A DNA stretch of 64,000 nucleotides from Pocillopora verrucosa (Eukaryota > Cnidaria > Anthozoa > Scleractinia > Pocilloporidae), in contig NC_089318.1 in assembly GCF_036669915.1 (NCBI RefSeq), forward strand, positions 19,027,422-19,091,421. Reading direction: 5' to 3'. This document shows, in pieces, positions 46,517-58,734 of this stretch (position 1 is the stretch's first letter; the number at the start of each line of letters is the position of its first letter). The translations under genes and the position numbers were made by a program. The notes beneath the pieces were generated by a model, which was given only the letters and a program-made list of their open reading frames with translations, did no database searches and was not told where the DNA came from.

Positions 46517-46699
46517 TTAGGAATTCCAAATTTTTGGTCCTTGAAAAAACACAAAAAAATATTTAACATTGGTTCGAAATTGATGATATCGGTAGTCAGT
46601 GCCTTTTCGAATGTATGTGTTATGCGAATATATGCTGTTATTGGTGACAGATAGATTGAGAAATGAAGGCGGAAGTAAGCGGTTATGATAGGAAAACAT
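46517..46699 (-). mobile_element. LINE reverse-transcriptase C-terminal relic, unit D
   Basis: Minus-strand frame reading HNRLLPPSFLNLSVTNNSIY, then KGTDYRYHQFRTNVKYFFVF and FQGPKIWNS. This is the best-preserved version of the relic in units B and C, cut off just after the GPKIWNS motif by a deletion that also removed the unidentified frame present in those units. Confidence 0.7.
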
Positions 46700-47189
46700 A
46701 AATGACGTTATGAACTACAACCTCATCCCTCAAGTTCCAAAAATGAATATTTCAAGCGGATGCCTTCTTCGCCGAAGTAAATTTTTTTACATAAGAAGAT
46801 AATTTCACTTTCGCCTTATCGATTTAAGTTCCTATGTTAAAAGCGTAGTCAACCATCTCGGATATACAGACTCTTTTTTTTTTTTTTTAAACATAGAACC
46901 GTGACGGTGCTTCACATTGATAAAATTGTTTACATGAATCGATAATTAACATACTTAAGAAACATCATCTTTAGGCAAAAGGAAGCCACCTTGGCTAGGC
47001 GATTACCCCACTTTGAGACGTTTACATGGCAAATTGTTATCCCGGCTGACAGGGTTACCCTACTCAGCAGACCGGGCAACCCATCTGGACGGGTCACCCC
47101 ACCTATTATGTATACGTGATTAAGATAAAACAAGAGATTATATGAACAGGCGGGTCACCTCACCTACCTGAGCCTCCACCTCTATGTAA

Positions 47190-47677
47190 ATAGGCCCTAA
47201 AGCATACAGTTGTCGCTACATCTATAATTTAGTTCGTATGCTTTCTTAATGGTGCGATGTAGTTTTGGAATTCTCTCATCGCAGTATGGTGCAGCAGTGT
47301 AGCGATTCCTCTTTGCCTATTAATATCCTTCTTCAATTATACTTGGATCTTCTTCACTCATTTTCATCATCAAACGCAGGTACAGACAGTACTTCATCCA
47401 CAGTATGATCAACAAAACCAAACAATTTCTCATGAATTCCACTGAACATGTCTCGATGCAGGAAAGTAGTGGCAAGTGCTATCTGCCTCACGGTGTAGTG
47501 GAGGTTTTATTTACTCATAGCGAACGGCCTTCATTAATTTTCTTTGTTAGGCAACTTACAGGGACATTGGTAAACTAACACTCGTCCATGAATCCGATTC
47601 TTTATTGTTGGAAAATCACAGAAGTGAGACAAGCAGTGAAGAATACAATTAAAACTAAATGCTGTTTAAGAAAATAG
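47190..47677 (+). pseudogene. Class A GPCR pseudogene, unit D
   Basis: Only the TM4-TM7 part remains, and it is heavily broken. ICL3 is readable (CAGGTACAGACAGTACTTCA, as in units B and C), TM6 has an internal deletion, and TM7 is relic sequence ending in the shared stop after TGCTGTTTAAGAAAA. TM1-TM3 are absent. Confidence 0.65.
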
Positions 47678-48339
47678 TTCCTATTTAAAGCTGTCAGGTG
47701 CAAAAGTAAAGGAAAGGAAAATTTATAACAGCTCATACATGTCTTAACTTGCAAATCCCACTTAAAGTCGTATTCGAGGATTGCTTCAATGTTGTAGTTT
47801 GTTTAATTGTCACAGACTGAAATATAAATGAAGGTCACCGGCCTTCTTGTACGCCTGTTCCAGTGGATACTTATGTCAGAAACACAAAAATGTGTCTTAT
47901 GACTTGAAAGTCAAGTTATTATATTATGATGCAGCTGGAAATAATCGCTACAAACTCAAGATATATACATGTGTATTTGACTTATTTATTCATAATGTTT
48001 GTGGCAACTTTTCTGTCCGGGAAGCAAGTATCATTTAAAGACTGTTACTGATGTATTTAGGAATTGAATTGGAACCTGACTTTGGAAAAATTAACTCCAC
48101 TCAATAGCTATTTATGACAGTTCTCCATCTTCTCTTCCATCCCCCGCCTCTGTTGTTATACACTTATTTGTTAATGCGTGTTTTGCCTTACAACATTTTC
48201 TATATGTTAAGACTTTTCCCAGTTCTTGAATCAGAGGGCTTAGTTTGAGTCTTAGAGAGTCTGGGAATTAGGCTTGTTTCACTAGTCGTCACGCAAGACG
48301 GATTATCTCTTCCGGTTTCGGTCAGAAATCGAACTCACA

Positions 48340-50314
48340 ATGGTGGCTGGCAAGAATATTCCAGAGCTTGGCGGCTATGATTTTGAGTTTACAAGTGTAG
48401 TTCCCAAAGCCACTTGAACTTAGCTCTGTGCAGCCTTGAAACCACTCAGAATCTGGTTAAAGATCAGTCAAAGCAGATTGAGCAATTGACATCCATATTC
48501 AAGGATCAGTTACAGCAGTTGAATGATCCATCACAGAAGTTGAATAATCAGTCACAGCAGTTGAATGATCCATCACAGAAGTTGAATAATCAGTCTCAAC
48601 AGTTGAATGATCAGTCACAGCAGATAGAAAGATTGGTGGCCAAGAATACAGAACAGTCACAGCAGATAGCCAGATTGATGCCCAAAGATATGAATTATTC
48701 TCAAAAAAATGAGCGATTAATCTCCTCTCTGAATGACCAGTCACAGTAGATAGCCAGTTTAACATCCACTGTGCAGGGTCTGGTGCAGGAGGTAGAACGC
48801 CTGACAGGCCAGGATCGATATCAAGCTGTGCTGATGGACAAAACGACCGACCAAACCAAGGACCAGACAAACGTGAAAGGGACAACCCATGCCAATGTTA
48901 AAGAGGGTATGTTTTTATAGAAACTGTGGTGCTGCGTCGATGGGGGGTATAATAAGATAACTTGGTTTTATCAACTGAGTTGATGATGTAAATTGTTCAC
49001 CGTAAAGAATTGCTAAAGCTGACGTTTCGACCGGCAGCCCTTCGTTAGAGCGAACATAGAAATTTTGGGTTTGCGTGTTTTATATGCAGAAAAATAGTAG
49101 TCTTACCAATAATCACACTCTTACTCGTATCTGACACATCATTTCCCGCAAGTTATTATTGAATAGGAATCTCTTTTTTTTAAGGGAGGGGGGGGGGGCG
49201 GAGGGGACGGGGATACTGGTGTATTGATAAGCCTATGTTACGCAGAGCTAGGTTCTTTTCTGTTCTAAAAACATCAATGAAGTCTGATTGATGATCGTAA
49301 TGTATTTAGTATGATGGTCGTCTTAATTATCTACTGTTTTTTATTTATTACAGGTGGTACTATGAAACAGGGCTTCAAGCCTAAATTAATCAATGATATT
49401 GAAGTAGGCATGAAGGTCTTGTTTAGTCTTTTTGGGAAACGTCGAGGAACAGTCAAGTACGTTGGACCTGTTGCTGGCCATGGATCTAAAGATTGGCTCG
49501 GCGTAGAGTTAGATCCAGATCAAGGTAATATGATGATTAAAATGAAATAATAAAATTACGTGAGAGTAATTGCTCAAGGTAAAAGTGAATAAGTTCGTGA
49601 ACTTGAAACTTTTAAAAAGACTGTACATCCACTGCTGCAAGTGTAAGTATCTTTCGTTCAGAAGAAATATTTTATACGCACTGTCTAGGGAGCTGTCCTA
49701 AAGCACTAACATTGATAGGCATCATGGAAATGTATTATGAAGGTAATAAAACGAGGGTACTCATTGAAATTTAATACCGAGATAATCCGCCCCAAGACCG
49801 AAACGTTGTCCTTTCATGTTGTTTCATGCTTTGTGGGAAAAGGTTCTCCCCTCATTCATAGTAAAACTAAACCTTCATTTAGATTAAAACAACTTTTCAC
49901 GTGTTATTTAGCAATAAATCAGGCTCGCCTTTATATTAATTTTCTCGTACTTTAGATGGCTGAATTTTTTTATGTAGAGCGATCGTTACCGGACTTTTAC
50001 CGGCGGCACAACGGGACATTTGACGGAAAAAGAATCTTTACCTGGTAGGTAATGTTATGTCTCCCGCTTAAGATAATTTTTTCAACCCAGAAATTCTTAT
50101 TCGATGTATACGTCGCTTGACATCGATGGCGTTTGACATATAGACAATGACGGAATTAATTCTGTAACGTCTCCATTTACTCATGCACCTCTGTTTTCGG
50201 CTGGTTACGTTAAAAATGACAAAGGATCTTTTTTTGCTTGTTGTATTAACCCTCAGTGCACCTCGTAGAGGCTGCTTCACCACGTTTGGTAACGTTATTG
50301 AGTGTTACAGATGA
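48340..50314 (+). pseudogene. TRAF/CAP-Gly gene copy E, internal deletion
   Basis: The ATG at 48340 opens exon 1 (MVAGKNIPELGGYDFEF, then TSVVP), but at about 48407 the sequence jumps directly into the middle of exon 7 (AAGCCACTTGAACTTAGC), removing the RING and all zinc fingers and ending the frame at once. The coiled-coil frame continues to a TAG near 48748. CAP-Gly exons 8 (49354-49524), 9 (49978-50044) and 10 (50257-50314) are open: RRGTVKYVGP, WLGVELDP, RHNGTFDGKRIFTC, CAPRRGCFTTF, VIECYR. This is the most consensus-like CAP-Gly of the array together with F. As a whole the copy cannot make the normal protein. Candidate poly(A) signal ATTAAA at 50528. Confidence 0.85.
48485..48680 (+). 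repeat. Seven-residue repeat in relic exon 7 of copy E
   Basis: Alternating heptads LNDPSQK and LNNQSQQ repeat with a 42-bp period (TTGAATGATCCATCACAGAA / GTTGAATAATCAGTCACAGC). The register is kept even though the copy is dead, so the expansion probably preceded or occurred independently of selection. Confidence 0.7.
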
Positions 50315-50854
50315 CGTTAACAGTTATGTGGCACCTATTTCTTTGCTTCCAATGTGAAAGAACAAGAAAAGTCAGAACAGTCTCTGGTTACCATCTTGAG
50401 ATGATCGTCCACTGCTCAGAGAAGATTTCGTCGACCAATCACAGTAACGACTTCTTGGTCTACCGTCTGTTTGTAAGTTAACAGGCTTGTTTTAAGGCTG
50501 GTTGAATTTCAAATATTTTACAAGCATATTAAAGTAGATAACATAGATTCTTAATTTCCAGAGGTTTCTTCAAGAAATTATTGAGTAAACTTTCTCACCA
50601 ATCGATAATCTTTTAGTCATTTTTCTCTTTCCTCGTTTTTTTGTCTTTTCAAGTGTCCTGTACGGAGAATTTTTTGAGTTTTTGAAATCACAAAATTAAG
50701 ATACTGTGTAAACTAATTGCAATTTTGAAAGGCCAGGACCACCAAAAACTTGGCAAACTGGGTAGAATTTTAATGCTCGGCCTCAACACATGCCTCAGTT
50801 GACGAGCGTCACCTTGCATCACTTCCAGCATTCCATGACATCATTCAAGTAATA

Positions 50855-51240
50855 CCGTATTTCCTCGAATAGGCGCCCGGGCAGCTTATTTAAAATTAAG
50901 GCAAAAGAAGGGGCGCTTATATGGAGGGTGGCGGTTAACCTAGGAAGGTGTTTATTAAGTTTTCCTTTCAACGAAGTGTAACTTTATTTTTTCTATATCT
51001 TAAATAGAAAAAACAAAAGCTAAAGCATCCACGTAGACGTCAAGAGATAGCACGGGGATAGCGATGACTGGAAGCGAGACTTCTCCTTTACTGATTCGCT
51101 TGTAGTAGTTGCTTAAAAATTTATAAATAAAGCTACAATACAAACAGGTTTTCCTTGTATCCCTACTCATTAAGAAAGTGAGGGAAGAGGCTGTGCTTAT
51201 TCAAGATAGGTGCCTGTTTGATATTATGGCATCGGGGGCC
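50855..51240. repeat. Dispersed repeat, copy 3 (GGCGCTTGTTTGATAT family)
   Basis: Starts ACCGTATTTCCTCGAATAGG and ends TTGATATTATGGCATCGGGG. It is followed directly by a minisatellite that replaces the sequence found after the other two copies. Confidence 0.6.
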
Positions 51241-51345
51241 AAGATAGAAAGATATCAGAAAATAGATCGAAAGATACTGAAAGATATCAAAAGATATATC
51301 GAAAGATTCTGAAAGATATCAAAAGATTGATCGAAAGATACTGAA
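51241..51345. repeat. Short minisatellite, AAAGATATC type
   Basis: About three units of a 32-bp repeat (GATCGAAAGATACTGAAAG, ATATCAAAAGAT). It is a short version of the array at 63475-63795, and both are followed by the same flank (CTGAATCAATAGCAT). Confidence 0.8.
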
Positions 51346-51607
51346 TCAATAGCATGGATATTGTTTTGGTTTCCACTACTAAGGAGGGTAATACTGTTTG
51401 TGTTTCTGTCAATTTGATAATATTATGAATTCAATAAAATGTCCTAGGACGCTGAAATTACGCCTAATTACGACAAATAAGCTGGTGTTTGATCAATACA
51501 AAAACAACTTCTGATATATTTACAGTTGATGGTTCGCTCCTTCCTCAAGATAGACGTCACAATTAAATATTCCATAAATAATTAAGTCAGTTGCATTTAA
51601 ATGAAGA

Positions 51608-51952
51608 GATCACAGACTCCATCGCCAGGAAATCCAGGTACGCGGCAACATCATTCAGCGAGAGCAATCTAGCAACTCGAGTTCCACTCCACCGAACATA
51701 ACTCAGTATAGAAAAGGAGTGTCCAGTGTAATTTGGTCGCAGGTGGCAGTTGCTGTTTGTTATCTTCCACATGGTATAATCACAGCTTTGTGGACCAATA
51801 GTGGACAGTCGTCGGCTATTATTGTGCTCAGACAATTTACAATAACTCTAGTTTACTTTAATTCGTCACTAAACCCTTTGCTTTACTGCTGGAAGATTAG
51901 CGAGGTGAGGCGATCGGTGAAGGAATTACTCAGACGAACACTTTGCAGCTAA
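51608..51952 (+). pseudogene. Class A GPCR, 3' half (ICL3 to C-terminus), unit E
   Basis: Open from the third intracellular loop (QVRGNIIQREQSSNSSS) through TM6 (VIWSQVAVAVCYLPHGIITA) and TM7 (FTITLVYFNSSLNPLLYCWK, an intact NPxxY-type motif) to a basic C-tail (EVRRSVKELLRRTLCS) and stop. TM1-TM5 are missing: the sequence before about 51608 is non-coding flank also found at the end of the window. This is the least damaged GPCR C-terminus here, but it lacks the binding half, so it is a truncated pseudogene unless joined to an exon outside. Confidence 0.75.
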
Positions 51953-53640
51953 TTAATTAAAAGGCTAGAAAATGATCCTTAAAGTGCTTATAACCACTTT
52001 ATAGAATCGATGAAGGTTTAAGCTTTAGTTAGAACTTATATAACTGACCTACAATTCTTTTTAATAACAATTTTTGAGACTCAAGCCGTCAGTCATTTGT
52101 AGATGACATTGCTAAACAATCTTAATTTCCTTCATCAATATGACGAATAAGAGCTAGATGTAAATTTTAAAAAAAAGCAGCTGTTCTTTCCCATATATAA
52201 TTGACACTGCTAATTTAAATATATACTTAGCTGATGGAAAAAAGGGCATATTACGTGCAGTGCTTGGATTTGAAATTCAACCTTCTCACGAGTGAGTAAA
52301 GAGAACTAATCATATCTATCATCAACGGGACAGGATAATTTCTTATCCAAATGCAGACCTGTAAAGTTCTGTTTATTTTATAGCTATTATATTTAGATAA
52401 AATACCACTTTAAAACACATCTTAACAACGCTGAATAAAGAGATCAGCTGCAAGAAAACTGCTTTAATTTCTGACACGAAAACAAAACAATTGCTTGTAA
52501 AAAAGATGTCTTGCTATTAAAAGAGTTGAATTCAATCTTAGTAACATTGGTAAATTGAAAAAAGGAAATCGTCGTGGATAGTTTCACCGCCATATTGATA
52601 AACACAGTCACCATAATAACACTGATATCTTCTCAGGTAACGCTATAAAGATACGCCAACTGCACCAGGGGGAGTTGTTATGATTTTGAAGCAGGACAAA
52701 TACTGTTATTTCATCAATCCCTGTATGATAGATTACGCTAGTATTTGCATTTTGCTCAACTGTGGTCTCGTCTAATATCAGAATGTTTTTCGCTAATTTG
52801 TGTGAAAAGTTTTTCTGCCTCGAATATATTACGGGGCAAGGGGAATTGCTTTTCTTGACTTTCTTTAAAGCAATGTTCTCTGGTTTTAAAAAGAATGTCC
52901 ACTGTTTGAATACACTCTACCATCTAGAAAACAAGATTTCGGTGTCACACGCAATATTTTCACCAAGTATAATTGCTCTTGTGATTGTGGAAATTCTGAT
53001 ACTCAGATTGGTCGAGGGTTGCATCGTACTTAGCTATAATAGCAGGAGCGCTAAATTTTGAAATAGCTGCCACGCGTTTTTAAATGCAATTAAGGGAAAT
53101 GGTCGTAAGAAGACCCAAGGGTTTTTATCTTATAGATTAAAATCCTAGTCAAAATTATAAGCATACAGCAACATTGGGAGATACGTTCACCACACTTTTT
53201 GCAAGAGGTGTGGTTTTGTGGGTTTTACAATTCAAGTTTTGTGGAGACAAACTGAGTTTATCACCAAAATAAGCAAAAAAATAAAAAAAGGGAATTGTGG
53301 TTGGCAGAGACCACACTTAAAAAAAAACACTGAACTATTAGCCGTTTATTATAATATATTAGTATATCGAAATTATAATTGTCTATTTTTTCATACGGCA
53401 CCTGTTCTTTTTGACAGTCACTGCTTGCGCAAGTCAAATTGATGCCGGAAATTAATATTGTTTCACACTGTTATCTTCGAATGACGGCTGCTTCAATCGT
53501 AGTAAGAAGGCATCGAAAGAACGGGAAATTTTACAGAAGGAAGAATCTCTTTTACCGAAAGTGCGCCGAGCTCTAAGAAAAGCTTAAGCCATCATCAATT
53601 CTATAAGCTAACTACAAGCTCTTCAAGGCTCCAGCCTTGT
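51953..53640. other. Unique intergenic DNA, no supported gene
   Basis: Not repeated elsewhere in the window as far as I can see. The largest frames (52762-53061 and 53218-53442, plus) have no recognisable domain or start context. Strongly AT-rich. Confidence 0.45.
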
Positions 53641-53649
53641 AACTTATGG

Positions 53650-54566
53650 GCAGCAAAGTGTTTCTCTGATTATTTCTTTAACCGATTGTCTCACTTCTCT
53701 GATCTTTCAGCAGTAAAGCAACGGGTTTAGTGTTGAATTTACGTAAACTAGAGTTACTGTAAATTGTTTGAGCACAGTAACAGACGATGGCGTCCACTAC
53801 CATGTGGAAGATAACAAACAGCAACTGCTAACTGCAGACACATTACACTGGACACTCTTTTCCTACATCGAGAAATGTTTAGTGACCCTGAACTTGAGTT
53901 GTTTGATCGCTCAGGTTGGAGAATGTTGCCACGTACCTGAAATTCATGGCGGTGGAATTTCAAAAAATCGTCGTGTAAGACAAAACTGAGGTTACAAAAC
54001 AAACAGGTATCGTTATGTGGGTGTACCATGTTGTTATACGAGAATCATGCGCATGCATCACGGACCACACAGTACAAAAAATTCAGAATACAAGAACGAT
54101 TGCTCGTGCCCTATTCAGAGTCACATTTTATATATATCTTACCCTTAATGACAAAGCAAGAAGTCTGTCCACGCTTATTGCAGTCATTGTTAACAAAGAG
54201 ATTCCCACAGAGGAGATACCCCGCAATGATACTGGTGGACAACGTGTTATAACATTCATCCCATCTTTTTCTCATCACTGAAATCCAGTAGGTGATGGTT
54301 AGAGGCTCAGAAATGACACCAACGAGGAGATCAGTTGTAGTCAGGAATCGGAGAAACAGTTTGGACGGCGCGTGAAGAGATGTCTCTTTATGATGGGCAA
54401 TCAGGATCAGAATATTACCCAGAAATGAACAAATGGCCAGCAAGAAATTGAACACCGAAAGAAATGTCAAATAGCCCTGTATTCCTGTAGTTAATTCCTG
54501 AGAGCAAAACAACTGCTCGTAAGTTTTCTCCTTGCCATCTCCAGAAATGTTTCGGTAAATCGTCAT
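53650..54566 (-). pseudogene. Class A GPCR pseudogene in inverted orientation
   Basis: The minus strand reads an N-terminus with a NIS glycosylation site, TM1 (LAICSFLGNILILIAHHKE), TM2 (SKLFLRFLTTTDLLVGVISE) and the TM3 start (STSIIAGYLLCG). A one-base shift follows; the other frame then gives ISLLTMTAISVDRLLALSLR, the DRY-like motif. TM4-TM5 are poor. ICL3 and TM6 are readable (HEFQVRGNILQPERSNNSSS, then VSSVMCLQLAVAVCYLPHG). In TM7 a one-base change makes the Trp after LLYC a stop. Best evidence in the window for the full receptor, about 330 aa when intact. Inactive. Confidence 0.8.
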
Positions 54567-54779
54567 GATTTAAGCAACAGAAATGACTTAATTTGGAGTT
54601 ATATATCATTGTGAGCTATCTACTTCTTGGTCTTTGCACAATATTTTACGCTCAAACATATCATTATCTGATTGTTTATCTAAGGGCAGGTGAATTTGAG
54701 AAACTCTACTCTTAACGGAATTTTATAATTAAAGATATCTTTTTTGACGAAGCAACATGAATTGAGTATACTCACTTTT

Positions 54780-54965
54780 AACCACTTTAGATTATTCCTC
54801 TCGGAACCACCGTTGGGTATGTCAGTAAACAGCACAAATCGGAGACTTCATTTGCATCATTCGTCGAAATTAGGCGTAATTTTAGCGTCTTAAAACATTT
54901 CTTTGAATTAACAAGAATGCAGACAGTATTAGCTTTCATGGCAGTGGAAACCAAAGCAAATATCC
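54780..54965 (-). repeat. Inverted copy of the GPCR upstream flank
   Basis: On the minus strand this matches 51350-51480 (TTTTGGTTTCCAC, then the AGACGCTGAAATTACGCC-type block and TTGTATTGATCAAACACC region). It shows that the GPCR at 53650-54566 and its upstream flank were duplicated together in reverse. Confidence 0.6.
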
Positions 54966-55289
54966 TATGATATTCGATTCATATTTTGGAACAGAATCAA
55001 ACAATCGCGGAACCCCCTGGAGACAAACATTTCTCATCCATTTTATTCCCAAGCACATGCCAATCTGTATATTGGGAATGCCTAACCAGTATTTTTCATT
55101 TTTTTTTTCTAGCCAACCCCGATATAGTTTTAAGACCTCCATAATTATGGGGAAAAAATGTGTTTGCAAGCGATACGCGTTCATTGGAAACATTTCGTTT
55201 ACCAAACCATCAATCTTGGCTATACCAGTATATTGAACGATTTAGTAAAAAACTTTGAAAACATCTTTTTAAAGATTGGTATTTTGCGG

Positions 55290-55493
55290 TGCTCTTCCTT
55301 CCCCCGCCTCGATTGTTTTACTCTGATTTGTAAATGCGTGTTTTGCAGTACAACATTGTATGTATGTTCAGGTTTTTCCAAGTTCTTGAATCAGAGGGCT
55401 TAGTTTAAGTCTTAGAGAGTCTGGGAACTAGATTCCTAAGTCTTCACGCAAGACTGATTATCTCTTCCAGTTTCGTTCTAATCCGAACTCACA
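55290..55493 (+). promoter_or_regulatory. Upstream region of copy F
   Basis: Same conserved block as in copies B, D and E: CCCCCGCCTCGATTG, AAATGCGTGTTTTGCAGTAC, GAGAGTCTGGGAACTAG, CTCTTCCAG (here the ETS-like GGAA core is changed from CTTCCGG to CTTCCAG) and ACAATGGCGGC at the start. Function inferred. Confidence 0.35.
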
Positions 55494-56789
55494 ATGGCGG
55501 CTGACCAGAAAATTCCAGAACTTGGCGGCTATGATTTTGAGTTTATAAGTGTAGTTCCCGATGATTTTGAATGCCCTGTGTGTCATTTAACAATGAAAGA
55601 TCCCATACAGATTGGAGGATGCGGCCATAGATTTTGTAACACCTGCTTGGGGAGCTTGTTGAGGTAGGGGGGCGCATCACGGTACGCTGTATCAAGTTAC
55701 AACTGAAAACAATCATCTTACGTGACAATCACCTAAGTTGAACGACGATATCGACCGGTTGAGTCACTTTCCAAGGGAATTATTGTGTGTCTCAGTTATA
55801 CATAAGTAACAGCTAAATAGCTTTATCCGGTACAAAACAATTCAAACAGGTTCGAGGTCGCCGTGAGTACTTATGAATGCGACTGAAAGCTATCAAATAT
55901 TTCACCAAATAGTTACTTGTTGCCTTTTAGGTGTCTTCGATCGCTTTAGTACAAGCGCATCTAACTGATTCATCGAATGATATGATCTTTCAATTTAACT
56001 TTGATCTTTCACTTTGATCTTTCGTTTACTTTGTTAAAAAAGGAATCGACTTAAACTAATTATAATTTGTCTTTCGGATGCAAATGTTAATTATATGCAA
56101 CAAGTCCACCATTGTGGATTCTTTATGCAGCAGCGTATGGTCCAGCGATGAAAAACGCCAAGACTTGATAGTAAAATAATATACAAGATGACCAATTTCT
56201 AAATGTTTGTTTTCTGACTTTTTTTTTCTGTTGTTGCAAATTTCCTTCCTTCAGGGGCCATTCTCCAAAATGTCCAGTAGACAGAGAGCCTCTTTCACGT
56301 GATAAGGTAATGATATCGCACGGCAAACTAGCGATTCCACGCTCTACTCTCGGTTAACAGATCCTTAGGCATTTTAACTTACAACTCGAAACGCCGTATC
56401 CTTCAAATGGGTGGCCCCTATTGCAAAGTTAAGTCAAAACAAAACATGTCTAGCACAAGGGTAGAAATCATCGTTACTCTTTCGTTTCAGTGTCACAAAC
56501 GCAGAAATTTTGTTTTGAAATAGGATCCTCACTTTAAGTTATTCGTGTGTGTGTACATGTTTGTGTCTTCATTAATTACGCGAAATTCTCCGAGGGTAAA
56601 ACCATAGAAAATTGAAATATATTTTAAAGCGATAGACTGCGTTTTTATCGGTTTACCAGCTTAAAAACAAGTTTGTAAATCACGAGCTAGCAGAGGCAAG
56701 TGATTGACAAACGATTCTCGGGTTCTCCCAACATCCTGCGTGGGTTATTACGCGGGTAGGCCGATAGAAAGTGAGTTCCATCGCTTAGT

Positions 56790-57500
56790 TATCACCAACT
56801 GCATTATTTCCCGGAGGTGGTGGATGCGATTTTGCGGCAGTGTAGCGCATGAGGGAATTTAGGATTCTGGTCTTGTTCGAGAGCGGTGAACAGCTTACAA
56901 AATTCTTCTGCTGTTTTGCGGCGTATTTTAAACGACGAAAGTACCCACGCTCCAGCTGCGAGGTGATCATCTTGCGTCATGGCGAAAATATAAGAGTTCG
57001 TATGGGAATATTAATGATCTCCTTGAGGAAGTAAAAATAGAGTCAAATTGTCATTAAAAAATACCTCACCTAACTTCCACAGTGCATTGCTTGTTGTCTG
57101 AAAGCTTACTTTGTTGAAACGAGGCCATTTCAGGGAGTAATTCATTTTTAGGTTTCCTACTCTTGGGAGAAGGACAAGGCTGCTCACTCATTTTCCGAAG
57201 GCGCAAAATCCCACAGGCGACCCAAGCTCCAGCTTCTCTTATGAGTAAGTAACTAGAAATGGATTAGTCGCTAAAATGGCCTCGTTTCAACACAGTAAGC
57301 GTTCAGACAAGACGCGATGCACTTGGAATTATGGTGAGGTATTTTTTTTTATCGAGAATTTAACTGTATTTTTACCTCCAAAGAGCAGTTGTAAATATTC
57401 CCATACAAACTCTTATATTTTCGCCATGACGCTTCTTACGCAATAAGATCATCTCACAGCTAGAGCTTGGGCCGACTGTGTGACAACAGGCACTTGGAGG
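56790..57500. mobile_element. Foldback element in intron 2 of copy F
   Basis: Two inverted arms, about 56930-57145 and 57260-57490, share TGGCGAAAATATAAGAGTT / CGTATGGGAATATT and GTTGAAACGAGGCCATTT with their complements, around a unique centre near 57150-57250. The other copies lack it. No coding capacity. The extent of the insertion beyond the arms (to about 58150) is unclear. Confidence 0.65.
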
Positions 57501-58566
57501 ATTTGCTTCCCTTAATCTGCCAATAAATGAATCTGTTTGAGGACGCCATCTCGTTGTTCATCTCAAGAATTCTAGACGACACGATCACTTAGGTCATTTT
57601 CCGCGATTTGAAACATTTTTCTGGATTTCCAAGGAATCTTGGATCGCAAATTATTTTTGGGTTTTAAATAAGTCATTTTTGGAAAAAGTGATCCTATCAA
57701 GAATTTGTAATTGTTTTTTAGATTTACAATAACTTTTCAATACGGATTTATTTTTAAAATTATTATTCAAAATATGTTTGATTGCAAGAAAGTGAGCAAG
57801 ATTTGATTGATTTATCTTTGCTAAACAAGTGGGAGACTGGTTCAAGTTAAAATCAATAAAAAATCGATACTAGCACTAACGATTAATGTTTTGCGGCGGC
57901 GATTTCAACTTTTCACAAACGATCGGTGGCAACGTTGATTGACATGGTTAAGATTTCACAAGCCGTAAAGGCTTCACTTTATCGATTGATACTAAAACCT
58001 GTGATTGATATTTAGCGCTATCGATCAGCCTCAGAACACCGGCGATTCATAATTCATAAGCGCTTTTACTTGCAGTCTTACAGTGGCGTTCACATATAAC
58101 GCCGTTATCTGTATTCCCATTTACAATTATGATATGTTGCTAGCGATTGAGTTTTATCACTAGCGATTGAAAATTTTGGCATAAATGGCTCACCATGGTA
58201 ATACTGCATTATAATTTTATTTTATAATACTGCCAGTCCATTTCAACACTGCCCGTTCAGTTTATGCTACAAGCAAAAACTGACGGTATTTTTTTGTTTT
58301 GTTTTTTCTTGCTCAAGATATCATTCTCTTTCTATCATATTTCAAGTCCTCCACGCCGTCATTAAAGTGCGCAAAGATTGTAATTGAGCGTAATTATGTT
58401 GACATTGGTGTAACCTGATACCTGGTTAGAATGTATTGACCATGAATGTGTCTGGGTTGTCAGATATTTCCAGATGTTGCTTGTCATCGCAAAATTCTGG
58501 ATCTCAAGGTGAAATGTTCTTATGTTGGGTGTCCTTGGACTGGAGAACTCCGAGCTGTGCAGGTAA

Positions 58567-58734
58567 TTTTTTTCACTCCTGATGAAGGCGCTAGACAGGA
58601 GTGTCGAAACGTTGGGTCTATGAATCGTAACTTCTTCGGTTACATTCATTAAATCTGTAAACCAGAGTAGCATCAAACCATGTTTGATTGTCCACCTGGT
58701 TGCCGTGTGAACTTTAATAGATTTTATTTGCGAG
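58567..58734 (+). mobile_element. Short retroelement tail in intron 3 of copy F
   Basis: Inserted just after the exon 3 donor: GTAAT is found on both sides, and copy B is contiguous here. It starts TCACTCCTGATGAAGGCGCT and reads GARQECRNVGSMNRNFFGYI followed by H and stop. This resembles the C-terminal end of a Penelope-like or related element distinct from the GACGAAGGGCTA family. 168 bp, non-functional. Confidence 0.55.

Noticed and set aside
52762..53061. 99-codon frame with hydrophobic C-terminal part
   Set aside because: No homology recognised, no partner elsewhere in the window, weak start context; I cannot support it as a gene.
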